DNA of 6,188 nucleotides, from positions 1 to 6,188 of the forward strand of contig CAZVEE010000138.1 in NCBI GenBank assembly GCA_964625525.1, given 5' to 3'. This DNA is from CAZVEE01 sp964625525 (lineage in GTDB: Bacteria > Pseudomonadota > Alphaproteobacteria > JAJFIK01). Below the pieces are notes generated by a model, which made no database searches, was not told the origin of the DNA, and worked only from the letters and a program-made list of their open reading frames with translations. Position 1 is the stretch's first letter, and every line of letters begins with the position of its first letter. Shown here in pieces: positions 1 to 5,146 of the stretch. The position numbers and the translations under genes were made by a program.

Positions 1-6
1 GAGCTT

Positions 7-41
7 GAATCACTGTTCGCTAAAAATGGGAATCCTGAATC
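7..41. promoter_or_regulatory. Cluster of three GANTC (CcrM-type) sites
   Basis: GAATC occurs at 7-11, 30-34 and 37-41 in the non-coding DNA beyond the xthA stop codon. GANTC is the target of the cell-cycle methyltransferase CcrM in most alphaproteobacteria, and clustered sites often lie in promoters whose activity follows methylation state. By eye I found only about six more GANTC sites in the other 6.1 kb. The gene this would control lies outside the window on the left. The rest of bases 1-101 shows only a bulged hairpin at 56-82 (TGTGC/GCACA arms around GGG/CCC) with no T-run, so no clear terminator for xthA is visible. The sites are seen; the regulatory role is inferred. Confidence 0.35.
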
Positions 42-101
42 TCAACAGACCCTAGTGTGCTTTCCGGGCCGAAACCCGCACATACTTGTCCTCAAAGCGC
101 T

Positions 102-905
102 CTAGATGTCGATCTTCGCCAGCACGGGCACGTGATCGGAGGGGCGGGGCCAGTCGCGGGCATCGCTCAAGATGCGGATGTCGCTTGTGCGGTCCGCCAG
201 CGTGGGCGTGGCCCAGATGTGATCAAGGCGCCGACCCCGATTGGAGGCGCGCCAGTCCTTCGCCCGATAGCTCCACCATGTGTAGACTTTTTCCGGCTCC
301 GGCAGATCCCGGCGCGTGACATCAACGAAATCGTGGGAGGCTTGCGCCTCGCTCAGATGGTCGACTTCGACGGGCGTGTGACTGACCACGCCCAGCATTT
401 GTTTGTGACTCCACACATCATGTTCGAGCGGGGCAACGTTGAGGTCGCCGACCAGAAGCAGTTTGGCGGTCTTTTTGCCGCGGCGACTGCCGTAGCATTC
501 TTTCATCTCCGTCAGGAATTTCAGTTTGTGGTCGAACTTTTCGTTCTTCTCCGGGTCGGGTTCATCGCCGCCTGAGGGCACATAGAAGTTATGGATCTCA
601 ATATCATCGGCCACGGTCACTTGGATGTGGCGCGCATCGCCCTTGCCACAAAAGCCCATCTTGTCGCTGGCCGTAAAGGGCACGCGGGAGATCGTTGCCA
701 CGCCGTGATAGCCCTTCTGCCCATGCATGGCGATGTGCTCGTAGCCCAGATCATGAAGCGGCTTGAAGGGAAACTTCGTGTCCGGTGTTTTTGTTTCCTG
801 AAGGCAGAGAATGTCCGGCTTAGCTGTTTCCAGGAAGCGTTCCACAAGGCCGATCCGCAGGCGGACAGAGTTGATGTTCCAGGTGGCAACGGTCAAGCTG
901 GGCAT
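102..905 (-). CDS. xthA: Exodeoxyribonuclease III (AP endonuclease, XthA family)
   Basis: This 267-residue protein is full length for the ExoIII branch of the exonuclease-endonuclease-phosphatase fold (E. coli enzyme 268 aa). Family function: it cuts the backbone 5' of abasic sites in base excision repair and degrades duplex DNA 3' to 5', using a divalent metal in the cytoplasm. The active-site blocks are all visible: TWNINSVR with Asn10, LQETK with Glu37, NFYVPSG with Tyr108, VGDLNVAP with Asp154 and Asn156, GRRLDHIW with Asp228, and the C-terminal PSDHVPV with Asp257 and His258. The DNA-contacting TWWSYR stretch is at 209-214. The ATG at 905 begins 8 nt after the stop of the upstream minus-strand gene, and the ribosome-binding sequence overlaps that stop, so the two are probably co-transcribed and translationally coupled. 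Nothing looks broken. The family call is firm; a strict biological role as the main AP endonuclease is by homology. Confidence 0.96.
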   Translation of the reverse strand: MPSLTVATWNINSVRLRIGLVERFLETAKPDILCLQETKTPDTKFPFKPLHDLGYEHIAMHGQKGYHGVATISRVPFTASDKMGFCGKGDARHIQVTVADDIEIHNFYVPSGGDEPDPEKNEKFDHKLKFLTEMKECYGSRRGKKTAKLLLVGDLNVAPLEHDVWSHKQMLGVVSHTPVEVDHLSEAQASHDFVDVTRRDLPEPEKVYTWWSYRAKDWRASNRGRRLDHIWATPTLADRTSDIRILSDARDWPRPSDHVPVLAKIDI

Positions 906-916
906 GGGCCCTCTCA
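906..916 (-). promoter_or_regulatory. Ribosome binding site of xthA overlapping upstream stop codon
   Basis: Read on the minus strand, the upstream gene's TGA (916-914) is part of TGAGAGGGCCC, which runs straight into the xthA ATG. The purine-rich GAGAGGG (915-909) is the only Shine-Dalgarno-like element for xthA. A ribosome finishing the upstream gene would therefore cover or expose this site, which suggests translational coupling. The arrangement is seen; the coupling is inferred. Confidence 0.5.
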
Positions 917-1573
917 GAACAAGTTGAAACTGGAGCCGGCGATGCCCACAGGCCAGCGGCCGGCTTCGAACAGTTCGAATTTCGCGGTGAAGGGATGGTC
1001 TGGGTCCGCCTGGCCAACGACGAGGCTCAGGGCGGCAAGGTGGCAGGCTTGCACGGCGGCGCCAGCGGCGGCATTGACGATGCCGGTGTCGCGCACGTTC
1101 CAGAGGCCGGCGGCGGTATCAACGCCCAGGCGAATGGGAGCGGTGACTTCTGAGGCCACATAGGTCAGCGCCACATCCAGGGCTTCTTCGCCCAAGAGAT
1201 CCACGGCCTCGGCCGTGAGGGCGGCGCGCAGTTGCTCTTCCGCCTCCCAGGACGCGGTGTCCCAGTCGAGGCTTTGCGCCGCGTCCGTCGCATCGTCCCA
1301 CGTTGATAGGGGCGTCAGGGTGACGTCGGGAAAACCCAGATTGTCCAGGTAGCGCCGGGCCACCGTGTGCACCGTGCGCCCCGGCGGATTGCCGAGAGCG
1401 GTAAACCAGGGGCAGTGGCGGGCGGTTTCGACAAAGCGGCGCACCAGGGCCAGGCTCGGGCGCACGTCCACAAGCTCGTCAGGCAGGTCCGCGCCGTCTT
1501 CAGGATCCAGGAAGGGCATATCGCCAGAAGGTCTCATGGCCGGGCTTTTACGCCGCTCGGCGCGTGCTGTCAT
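914..1573 (-). CDS. Uncharacterised Ala-rich protein upstream of xthA
   Basis: I do not recognise this family. With the ATG at 1573 the product is 219 aa; an in-frame ATG at 1537 would give 207 aa and one at 1519 would give 201 aa. I prefer 1573 because AAGG lies 3 nt before it, while the later ATGs have no visible Shine-Dalgarno. The frame stays open another 300 nt upstream, but that part is Arg/Pro-rich, crosses strong hairpins and does not look coding. Features seen: an acidic stretch (FLDPEDGADLPDEL) near residues 21-34, a CPWFTALGNPPGRTVH segment near 53-68, a long acidic and Ala-rich middle likely to be helical, the segment LWNVRDTGIVNAAAGAAVQ near 173-191, and a hydrophobic but short helix after it. 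There is no signal peptide or convincing membrane span, so it is probably cytoplasmic. It sits 8 nt before xthA, which hints at a shared transcript, not at a shared function. Confidence 0.75.
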   Translation of the reverse strand: MTARAERRKSPAMRPSGDMPFLDPEDGADLPDELVDVRPSLALVRRFVETARHCPWFTALGNPPGRTVHTVARRYLDNLGFPDVTLTPLSTWDDATDAAQSLDWDTASWEAEEQLRAALTAEAVDLLGEEALDVALTYVASEVTAPIRLGVDTAAGLWNVRDTGIVNAAAGAAVQACHLAALSLVVGQADPDHPFTAKFELFEAGRWPVGIAGSSFNLF

Positions 1574-1624
1574 GCGCCTTGTCACAGAGAGCGTTGTGTC
1601 GCGCCCGCCCGCGACGGGGAATTG

Positions 1625-1637
1625 CACGCGTTGCGTG
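1625..1637. repeat. Short inverted repeat upstream of the xthA-operon
   Basis: CACGC (1625-1629) and GCGTG (1633-1637) form a 5-bp dyad with a 3-nt centre. It lies 52-64 nt before the proposed start of the unrecognised gene, a fitting place for an operator of that operon. A nearby hexamer, CATACA read on the minus strand, could be a -10 element, but no good -35 accompanies it. This is a weak candidate; short dyads are common in GC-rich DNA. Confidence 0.2.
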
Positions 1638-1720
1638 TATGGTGCGGTCGGTCGGGAGCCTTGACCGTGCCGGGAAAACAACGATTCGAAGGGGTCATGC
1701 TGAGCGGCACACTGAGCCCC

Positions 1721-1759
1721 ACATAAAGAGACGCCCGGCTGCTGGGCAGACCGGGCGTC
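1721..1759 (-). terminator. Intrinsic terminator-like hairpin, minus strand
   Basis: A perfect 9-bp stem pairs 1730-1738 with 1751-1759 (GACGCCCGG/CCGGGCGTC). It continues inward through CTGC/GCAG (1739-1742 with 1746-1749) with one bulged base and a 3-nt loop, giving about 13 bp in all. Read on the minus strand it is followed by TCTTTATGT, a moderate T-tract; the plus-strand side is not T-rich, so the minus strand is preferred. It could end the candidate small RNA and also stop read-through from the puuA-like gene, whose stop is about 375 nt upstream. The hairpin is seen; terminator function is inferred from the imperfect T-tract. Confidence 0.5.
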
Positions 1760-1814
1760 AGAGTGCGCTTTCGCAGCGCGCGCCGGGAGGGGATGATCCG
1801 GCGCATCGGGCGGG

Positions 1815-1851
1815 GTTGGATCTCTCAGCGGGGGGGCAACAGTGATCCAAC
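1815..1851. repeat. 8-bp inverted repeat with G7/C7 loop
   Basis: GTTGGATC (1815-1822) and GATCCAAC (1844-1851) are perfect inverted arms around a 21-nt loop. The loop contains seven consecutive G on the plus strand (1830-1836), so C7 in a minus-strand transcript. It would be the first stem-loop of the candidate small RNA. As a DNA dyad it could instead be a protein-binding site. Confidence 0.5.
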
Positions 1852-1872
1852 ATTCGTCCCGCCGTCCAAACA

Positions 1873-1901
1873 AATTTAGGGAGACCCTGTTGCGGGTTCA
1901 A
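1873..1901 (-). promoter_or_regulatory. Candidate sigma-70-type promoter, minus strand
   Basis: Minus-strand TTGAAC (1901-1896) and TAAATT (1878-1873) each match four of six bases of the -35 and -10 consensus and are separated by exactly 17 nt. The predicted start is near 1866. The spacer contains an imperfect dyad, AGGG-TCT-CCCT (1888-1878), which overlaps the edge of the -10 and could be an operator. The promoter lies just upstream of the three stem-loops. No mapped transcript start is available. Confidence 0.4.
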
Positions 1902-2134
1902 TGGCGAAAGAGCGTTAAATCGGCGCCGGGCGGCCTGCGCGCGTGGCGGGCTGATCGGCTTGATACTCCCTGTTTGGGTGTGCGGGTCTCGGACCCCCAA
2001 GATATTGTGGTATTTAAGCACCGGCGCGCGGGAAAATTTTTTCCAGTCTCAGGTTCGCCCGTCATGATCTCGTGTGGGTTGCAATCGCGGCCCATCAAAG
2101 GGTGTGGCCTGTAGACCCTGTCCGGAAGATCTGA
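1902..2134. other. Intergenic stretch after puuA, no gene recognised
   Basis: This is the remainder of the 561-bp gap. Open frames here on both strands are short, Arg/Pro-rich and unrecognisable, so I call none. Visible structure: a GGGTC/GACCC hairpin with a 3-nt loop at 1984-1996; an A/T-rich dyad GGAAAA/TTTTCC at 2031-2044 in otherwise GC-rich DNA; and a weak 5-bp stem AGGGT/ACCCT (2099-2103 with 2115-2119) just beyond the puuA stop, without a real T-run. A clear terminator directly after puuA is missing. Confidence 0.4.
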
Positions 2135-3493
2135 TTACACATTCAACAGCAGGTGTTCCCGTTCCCAAGGCGAAATGACCTGCTGGAACGCGTCATGTTC
2201 TTCGTCCTTCACGTCCAGAAACAGTTTGATGAAGGACTCGCCCAGAGCGTCGTGAAGCGCGCTCTCCTGGCGCAGCAGGTCCATGGCGTGGAGCATGTGC
2301 CGGGGCAGGGCATAGGAAGACACTTCATAAGCGCTGCCCTTCAGCGGCTCCGTCGGCGTCAGCCCCGCGACCATCCCCAGATAGCCGCAAGCCAGTGAGG
2401 CCGCGACCGCCAGATAAGGATTGGCATCCGCGCCCGGCACCCGGTTCTCGACCCGGCGCTGTCCCGGTGCTGAATCCGGCACACGCAGGCCCACCGTGCG
2501 GTTCTCCTTGCCCCAATGGGTGTTGATGGGCGCGGAATAGAATTTCAAGACACGGCGGTAAGAGTTCACATAAGGCGCGATCAAGGGCATGGCGGCGGGC
2601 AAATAGCTTTGCAGGCCGCCAATATGGCCCATGAAGAGGACCTCGTCTTCTTCCGCAAACAGATTTTTGCCGGTTTTGGCATCCAGCACATTCTGGTGGA
2701 TGTGCATGGCGCTGCCCGGTTCCTGCTCATAGGGCTTGGCCATGAATGTGGCGTAGACGCCGTGCTTGAGAGCAGCCTGGCGGACGGTGCGCTTGAACAG
2801 GAAGACCTGATCGCACAGGGCCAGCGGGTCGCCGTGGTTGAAGTTGATCTCCACTTGCGCGACGCCGGCCTCGTGGGTGAGTGTGTCCACGTCAAGGCCC
2901 TGGTCCTCGCAAAAGTCGTACATATCGTCAAACAACGGATCGAATTCGTTCACCACATCGATGCCGTAGGACTGGCGACCTGATTCCGGGCGGCCTGAGC
3001 GGCCCACGGGCGGTTCCAGCGGATAGTCTGGGTCTGGATTGGTTTTGGAGAGATAGAATTCCAGTTCCGGGGCAATGACGGCGCGCCACCCCTTCTCAGC
3101 ATAAAGACCCAAGACTTTGCGCAGCACATGGCGGGGGGCAATGGAGACAGGCTTGCCGTCCGTGTAGATTGCATCGCAGATGATCTGGGCCGTGGGTTCT
3201 TCATACCAAGGCACCGTCCGCATTGTGGCGGTGTCTGGCTCCAGGATAACATCCGGTTCGGTTTCTTGAATGACCGGGCTGTCGGCCACATCGCCAGTAA
3301 CCAATTGTCCGAAGACGGATTCAGGAATGCGCAAGCTACCGCTTTCGGCGGTGGCGAGATATTTGGCCGTGGGCAGGATCTTGCCGCGGGGAATGCCGGC
3401 AATATCAGAGATCATGCACTCCACTTCGCTCACTCGGTTGGCTTTCAGCCAAGTGGCGATATCAGTTGTATCCGGATCATATGGGGTGGTCAT
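2135..3493 (-). CDS. puuA: Glutamine synthetase-family ligase, probable gamma-glutamylputrescine synthetase (PuuA-like)
   Basis: The 452-aa product is a full-length glutamine synthetase-fold ligase (E. coli PuuA 472 aa). Expected reaction: ATP-dependent joining of glutamate to an amine such as putrescine, the first step of the Puu pathway, in the cytoplasm. The N-terminal domain has the PuuA-like VECMISDIAGIPRGKILP (residues 24-41). The catalytic domain shows PELEFYL (142-148) with metal-binding Glu143 and Glu145, Glu208 and Glu215 in HEAGVAQVEIN, the ATP/metal block AKPYEQEPGSAMHIHQN (252-268), NRTVGLR (331-337) and RRVENRVPGADANPYL (346-361). The start at 3493 is chosen because it gives the normal family N-terminus; longer in-frame extension only reads through puuD. 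It overlaps the puuD end by 17 nt, so coupling is likely. The PuuD-type partner supports the polyamine role over ammonia assimilation, but other amines are possible because this subfamily is poor at predicting substrate. Confidence 0.8.
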   Translation of the reverse strand: MTTPYDPDTTDIATWLKANRVSEVECMISDIAGIPRGKILPTAKYLATAESGSLRIPESVFGQLVTGDVADSPVIQETEPDVILEPDTATMRTVPWYEEPTAQIICDAIYTDGKPVSIAPRHVLRKVLGLYAEKGWRAVIAPELEFYLSKTNPDPDYPLEPPVGRSGRPESGRQSYGIDVVNEFDPLFDDMYDFCEDQGLDVDTLTHEAGVAQVEINFNHGDPLALCDQVFLFKRTVRQAALKHGVYATFMAKPYEQEPGSAMHIHQNVLDAKTGKNLFAEEDEVLFMGHIGGLQSYLPAAMPLIAPYVNSYRRVLKFYSAPINTHWGKENRTVGLRVPDSAPGQRRVENRVPGADANPYLAVAASLACGYLGMVAGLTPTEPLKGSAYEVSSYALPRHMLHAMDLLRQESALHDALGESFIKLFLDVKDEEHDAFQQVISPWEREHLLLNV

Positions 3494-4280
3494 GGCGGAG
3501 GGCTTTCGCTTGAGCATAGGCACGGGCCGCATCGCCGAAGGCCGCGAACAGCGCCCGATAATGAGGCGTTTCCAAGGGGCGCCAATCCGGGTGCCACTGG
3601 ATAGAGAGCATAAAGCCCGGCGCGCCGGGTCGAGAGATCGCCTCGATGGTGCCGTCGGACGCGCGGGCTTCGATACGCACATCCGGGGCCGGACGGTCAA
3701 TGGCCTGGCCATGCAGGGAGTTGACGTCGAGGTGACCATCCGTGGTCAGCGGGCCGAGGAGTGTTTCGAGCAAGCCGCCGGGCTCAATCGTGACGCTGTG
3801 GCGGGGCGCGTAGCGAGCCTGCACCGGCTTGCCATAGGGTTCGCGATGGTCAAGGCGTGGTGCGTGTCCGGGGGCGGATGGCACTTCGTGCACATGCTGG
3901 TGCAAGGTCCCACCCAGCGCCACGTTCACTTCCTGGTGGCCGCGGCAGATGGCGAGCAGCGGCAGGCCTACCGCGATGGCATGACGGATGAGCGGCAAGG
4001 TGAGCCCATCACGGGCGGGGTCGAGAGCGTCCCGGTCGCGAGGCGCCGGGCCGCCATAGTGTACCGGGTCCACATTCGAGGGCGACCCGGTGAGGAGGAG
4101 CCCGTCGAAGGGGGCGAGCAGGGTGGCGGCATCCTCCGGGGGGCCGGGGAGGGCGGGCAGCAACAGCGGCTGCCCCGCCGCCGCGTCAACCACGGCGGTT
4201 GCGTATTTTTCGCCCACCGCCTGATACGTTAGGTCATCGATCGGTTTGCGGTCGCAGGGAATCGCGATGAGCGGGCGCAT
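3477..4280 (-). CDS. puuD: Gamma-glutamyl-gamma-aminobutyrate hydrolase (PuuD-like, class I amidotransferase fold)
   Basis: This 267-aa protein belongs to the peptidase C26 / class I glutamine amidotransferase fold. Expected reaction: hydrolysis of gamma-glutamyl-GABA to glutamate and GABA, the last Puu step, in the cytoplasm. Seen: start IAIPCDRK, the LLLTGSPSNVDPVHYGG segment (61-77), the nucleophile block AICRGHQEVNVALGG (110-124) with Cys112, VNSLHGQ (186-192), and IQWHPDW (227-233) with catalytic His230. The third triad position, usually Glu in HPE, is Asp232 here (codon GAT at 3587-3585), a conservative but uncommon change. The ATG at 4280 lies 3 nt after the lolA stop, and the stop codon lies inside the puuA start region, so it is the middle gene of a compact operon. 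Family assignment is strong; the exact gamma-glutamyl substrate is inferred from the neighbouring PuuA-like ligase. Confidence 0.87.
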   Translation of the reverse strand: MRPLIAIPCDRKPIDDLTYQAVGEKYATAVVDAAAGQPLLLPALPGPPEDAATLLAPFDGLLLTGSPSNVDPVHYGGPAPRDRDALDPARDGLTLPLIRHAIAVGLPLLAICRGHQEVNVALGGTLHQHVHEVPSAPGHAPRLDHREPYGKPVQARYAPRHSVTIEPGGLLETLLGPLTTDGHLDVNSLHGQAIDRPAPDVRIEARASDGTIEAISRPGAPGFMLSIQWHPDWRPLETPHYRALFAAFGDAARAYAQAKALRHDHPI

Positions 4281-4283
4281 GGA

Positions 4284-4934
4284 TCAATCCCGCACATCCT
4301 CGAAGTCGTAGTCCGTGGGCACGAACAGGGCCGGGTCCAGCGATACACCGTGCACCACATCGCGCAGGGCGATGGTGGTTTCAATGCCTTGCGCATCCAT
4401 GATCACCCACTGGCGCAGCTCCAAGTCGGGTTCGGAGAAGATCATGGTCAGGCGGCCCTGAGCCAAGCCGTCTTCTTCTTCGGCGGTGACAAACAGGCGG
4501 CCCTCCTCCCGGTCCAGGTCGGTGACCGTGGTGTCCTCGGCCAAGTTGATGCGGTCATCGAGCAACAGCTTCAAGGGCGTGGCGCTGAGCGGATAGGAGT
4601 TCACCGTCTCCAACTCTTTGTCTTCCACCGAGACGAAGGTGCCATTGGAGACAAACAGCACCTGCACCGGCGGATCATATTCGAAGCGGATGCGGCCGGG
4701 CTTGCGCATGTAAAACGTGCCGGTGGCCATGCCGCCATTGCTCGACAGCTGGACGAAACTGCCCTTGAGCGTCGTGAGATCGTTGAGATAGGCGCTGACC
4801 CGATCCAGATCCGCCAGGTCCTGGGCGCTGAGATGGGGATTTTGCATCTCGTCATCGGCATGCGCGGCGAGACCGAGCGGAGTGAACGCGAGACAAGCGG
4901 CCAGACAAGCGGCGCGAAACAGGCTCTTAGGCAT
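4284..4934 (-). CDS. lolA: Outer-membrane lipoprotein carrier protein LolA
   Basis: The 216-aa product is a periplasmic LolA-type chaperone (E. coli LolA about 200 aa). LolA accepts lipoproteins from the inner-membrane LolCDE transporter and ferries them to the outer membrane. The N-terminus (MPKSLFRAA, then a hydrophobic Ala/Leu run) is a signal peptide with likely cleavage after AHA near residue 25. The mature part shows the LolA pattern: YLNDLTTLKGSFVQ, the GTFYMRKPGRIRFEYDPP block, VLFVSNGTFVSVEDKE, and SATPLKLLLDD. The ATG at 4934 is preferred because it starts the signal peptide; the frame is open 201 nt further upstream, but that would put 67 unrelated residues ahead of it and run through the divergent promoter region. 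It is the first gene of a tight operon with puuD and puuA. In many alphaproteobacteria lolA lies between ftsK and xthA; here purH is divergent on one side and puuDA follows. Confidence 0.88.
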   Translation of the reverse strand: MPKSLFRAACLAACLAFTPLGLAAHADDEMQNPHLSAQDLADLDRVSAYLNDLTTLKGSFVQLSSNGGMATGTFYMRKPGRIRFEYDPPVQVLFVSNGTFVSVEDKELETVNSYPLSATPLKLLLDDRINLAEDTTVTDLDREEGRLFVTAEEEDGLAQGRLTMIFSEPDLELRQWVIMDAQGIETTIALRDVVHGVSLDPALFVPTDYDFEDVRD

Positions 4935-5146
4935 GAAAGCATCCGTCTGATGAACGGCGGCAGGGGCATGATGCCGTCCGACCGCCCTGATTGCATCGTG
5001 ACCCTCACGTAAGACGGGGTTTGCGTCAATTGTGAGGTTGGGGCGGGTCGGTAGGCGGGCGCTTTGGCCTGTGCTAGAGACGCCCTGTATCCGGCCCACA
5101 GGGTCTGCGCCGCGCGCGGCCTTCTCAGCATCCAAGTGAGATTACC
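4935..5146. promoter_or_regulatory. Divergent lolA/purH promoter region
   Basis: This 212-bp gap must carry promoters for both directions. For lolA, minus-strand TTGACG (5029-5024) fits the alphaproteobacterial -35 consensus; the best -10 after it (TACGTG) is poor. For purH, GCTAGAGA (5073-5080) resembles the Caulobacter-type -10 (GCTANAWC), but the -35 is poor. A 6-bp inverted repeat, CCTCAC (5003-5008) and GTGAGG (5032-5037), brackets the lolA -35, and GGCAT-G-ATGCC (4965-4975) lies about 30 nt before the lolA start. Both could be operators. The promoter calls are inference from weak motif matches. Confidence 0.4.
5078..5120 (+). other. Hairpins in the purH 5' leader
   Basis: Two potential stems lie between the probable purH promoter and its start codon. 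CCCTGT (5083-5088) pairs with ACAGGG (5098-5103), extended by AGA/TCT after a 2-nt bulge. GCCGCGCGCGGC (5109-5120) is a perfect 12-bp palindrome. No T-run follows, so they are not a terminator, and I see no match to a purine riboswitch. They may only reflect GC-rich sequence. Confidence 0.25.

Larger units (their letters stand above)
1721..1866 (-). ncRNA. Candidate small RNA or structured leader (about 145 nt)
   Basis: On the minus strand a promoter-like pair (-35 at 1901-1896, -10 at 1878-1873) would start RNA near 1866. Three stem-loops then follow in order. The first is an 8-bp stem (1851-1844 with 1822-1815) whose 21-nt loop holds seven Cs in a row. The second has GCGCT/AGCGC arms at 1779-1765. 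The third is a long GC-rich hairpin at 1759-1730 followed by TCTTTATGT. Between stems one and two lies CCCCUCCC (1792-1785), complementary to Shine-Dalgarno-type sequences, as in several alphaproteobacterial trans-acting RNAs that expose C-rich anti-Shine-Dalgarno loops. The layout of promoter, hairpins and terminator fits a free-standing sRNA. It could instead be a 5' leader with an attenuator for the gene starting at 1573. I do not recognise it as 6S, SRP, tmRNA, RNase P or a known riboswitch. Confidence 0.35.

Noticed and set aside
57..1163. Plus-strand open frames opposite xthA and its upstream gene
   Set aside because: They mirror the codon pattern of the real minus-strand genes and have no recognisable domain.
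1676..1700. TTCGAAT-like tRNA T-loop
   Set aside because: The flanking bases do not pair as a T-stem, and no acceptor, D or anticodon arms fit.
1574..1873. N-terminal extension of the unrecognised gene to the ATG at 1873
   Set aside because: The 100 extra residues are Arg/Pro-rich and cross a terminator-like hairpin and two other stem-loops. The first plausible ribosome-binding site is before 1573.
2021..2044. GC-rich stretch followed by six T as a plus-strand terminator
   Set aside because: The stem is only 3-4 bp and there is no plus-strand gene upstream to terminate.
1842..2114. 90-codon plus-strand frame in the large gap
   Set aside because: There is no ribosome-binding site before it, the composition is unlike the neighbouring genes, it has no recognisable motif, and it overlaps the promoter-like element and hairpins.
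2099..2125. GTCCGGAAG resembling the SRP RNA core, and a 5-bp stem as a puuA terminator
   Set aside because: The SRP consensus breaks after the first bases and the stem is short with no real T-run.
2516..2983. Plus-strand 155-codon frame opposite the puuA-like gene
   Set aside because: It is a shadow of the glutamine synthetase-family gene, whose motifs are intact on the minus strand.
3270..4232. Long plus-strand open frame (320 codons) opposite puuD
   Set aside because: It is antisense to a gene with clear catalytic motifs, is rich in Arg and Gly, and matches no family. High GC content keeps opposite frames open.
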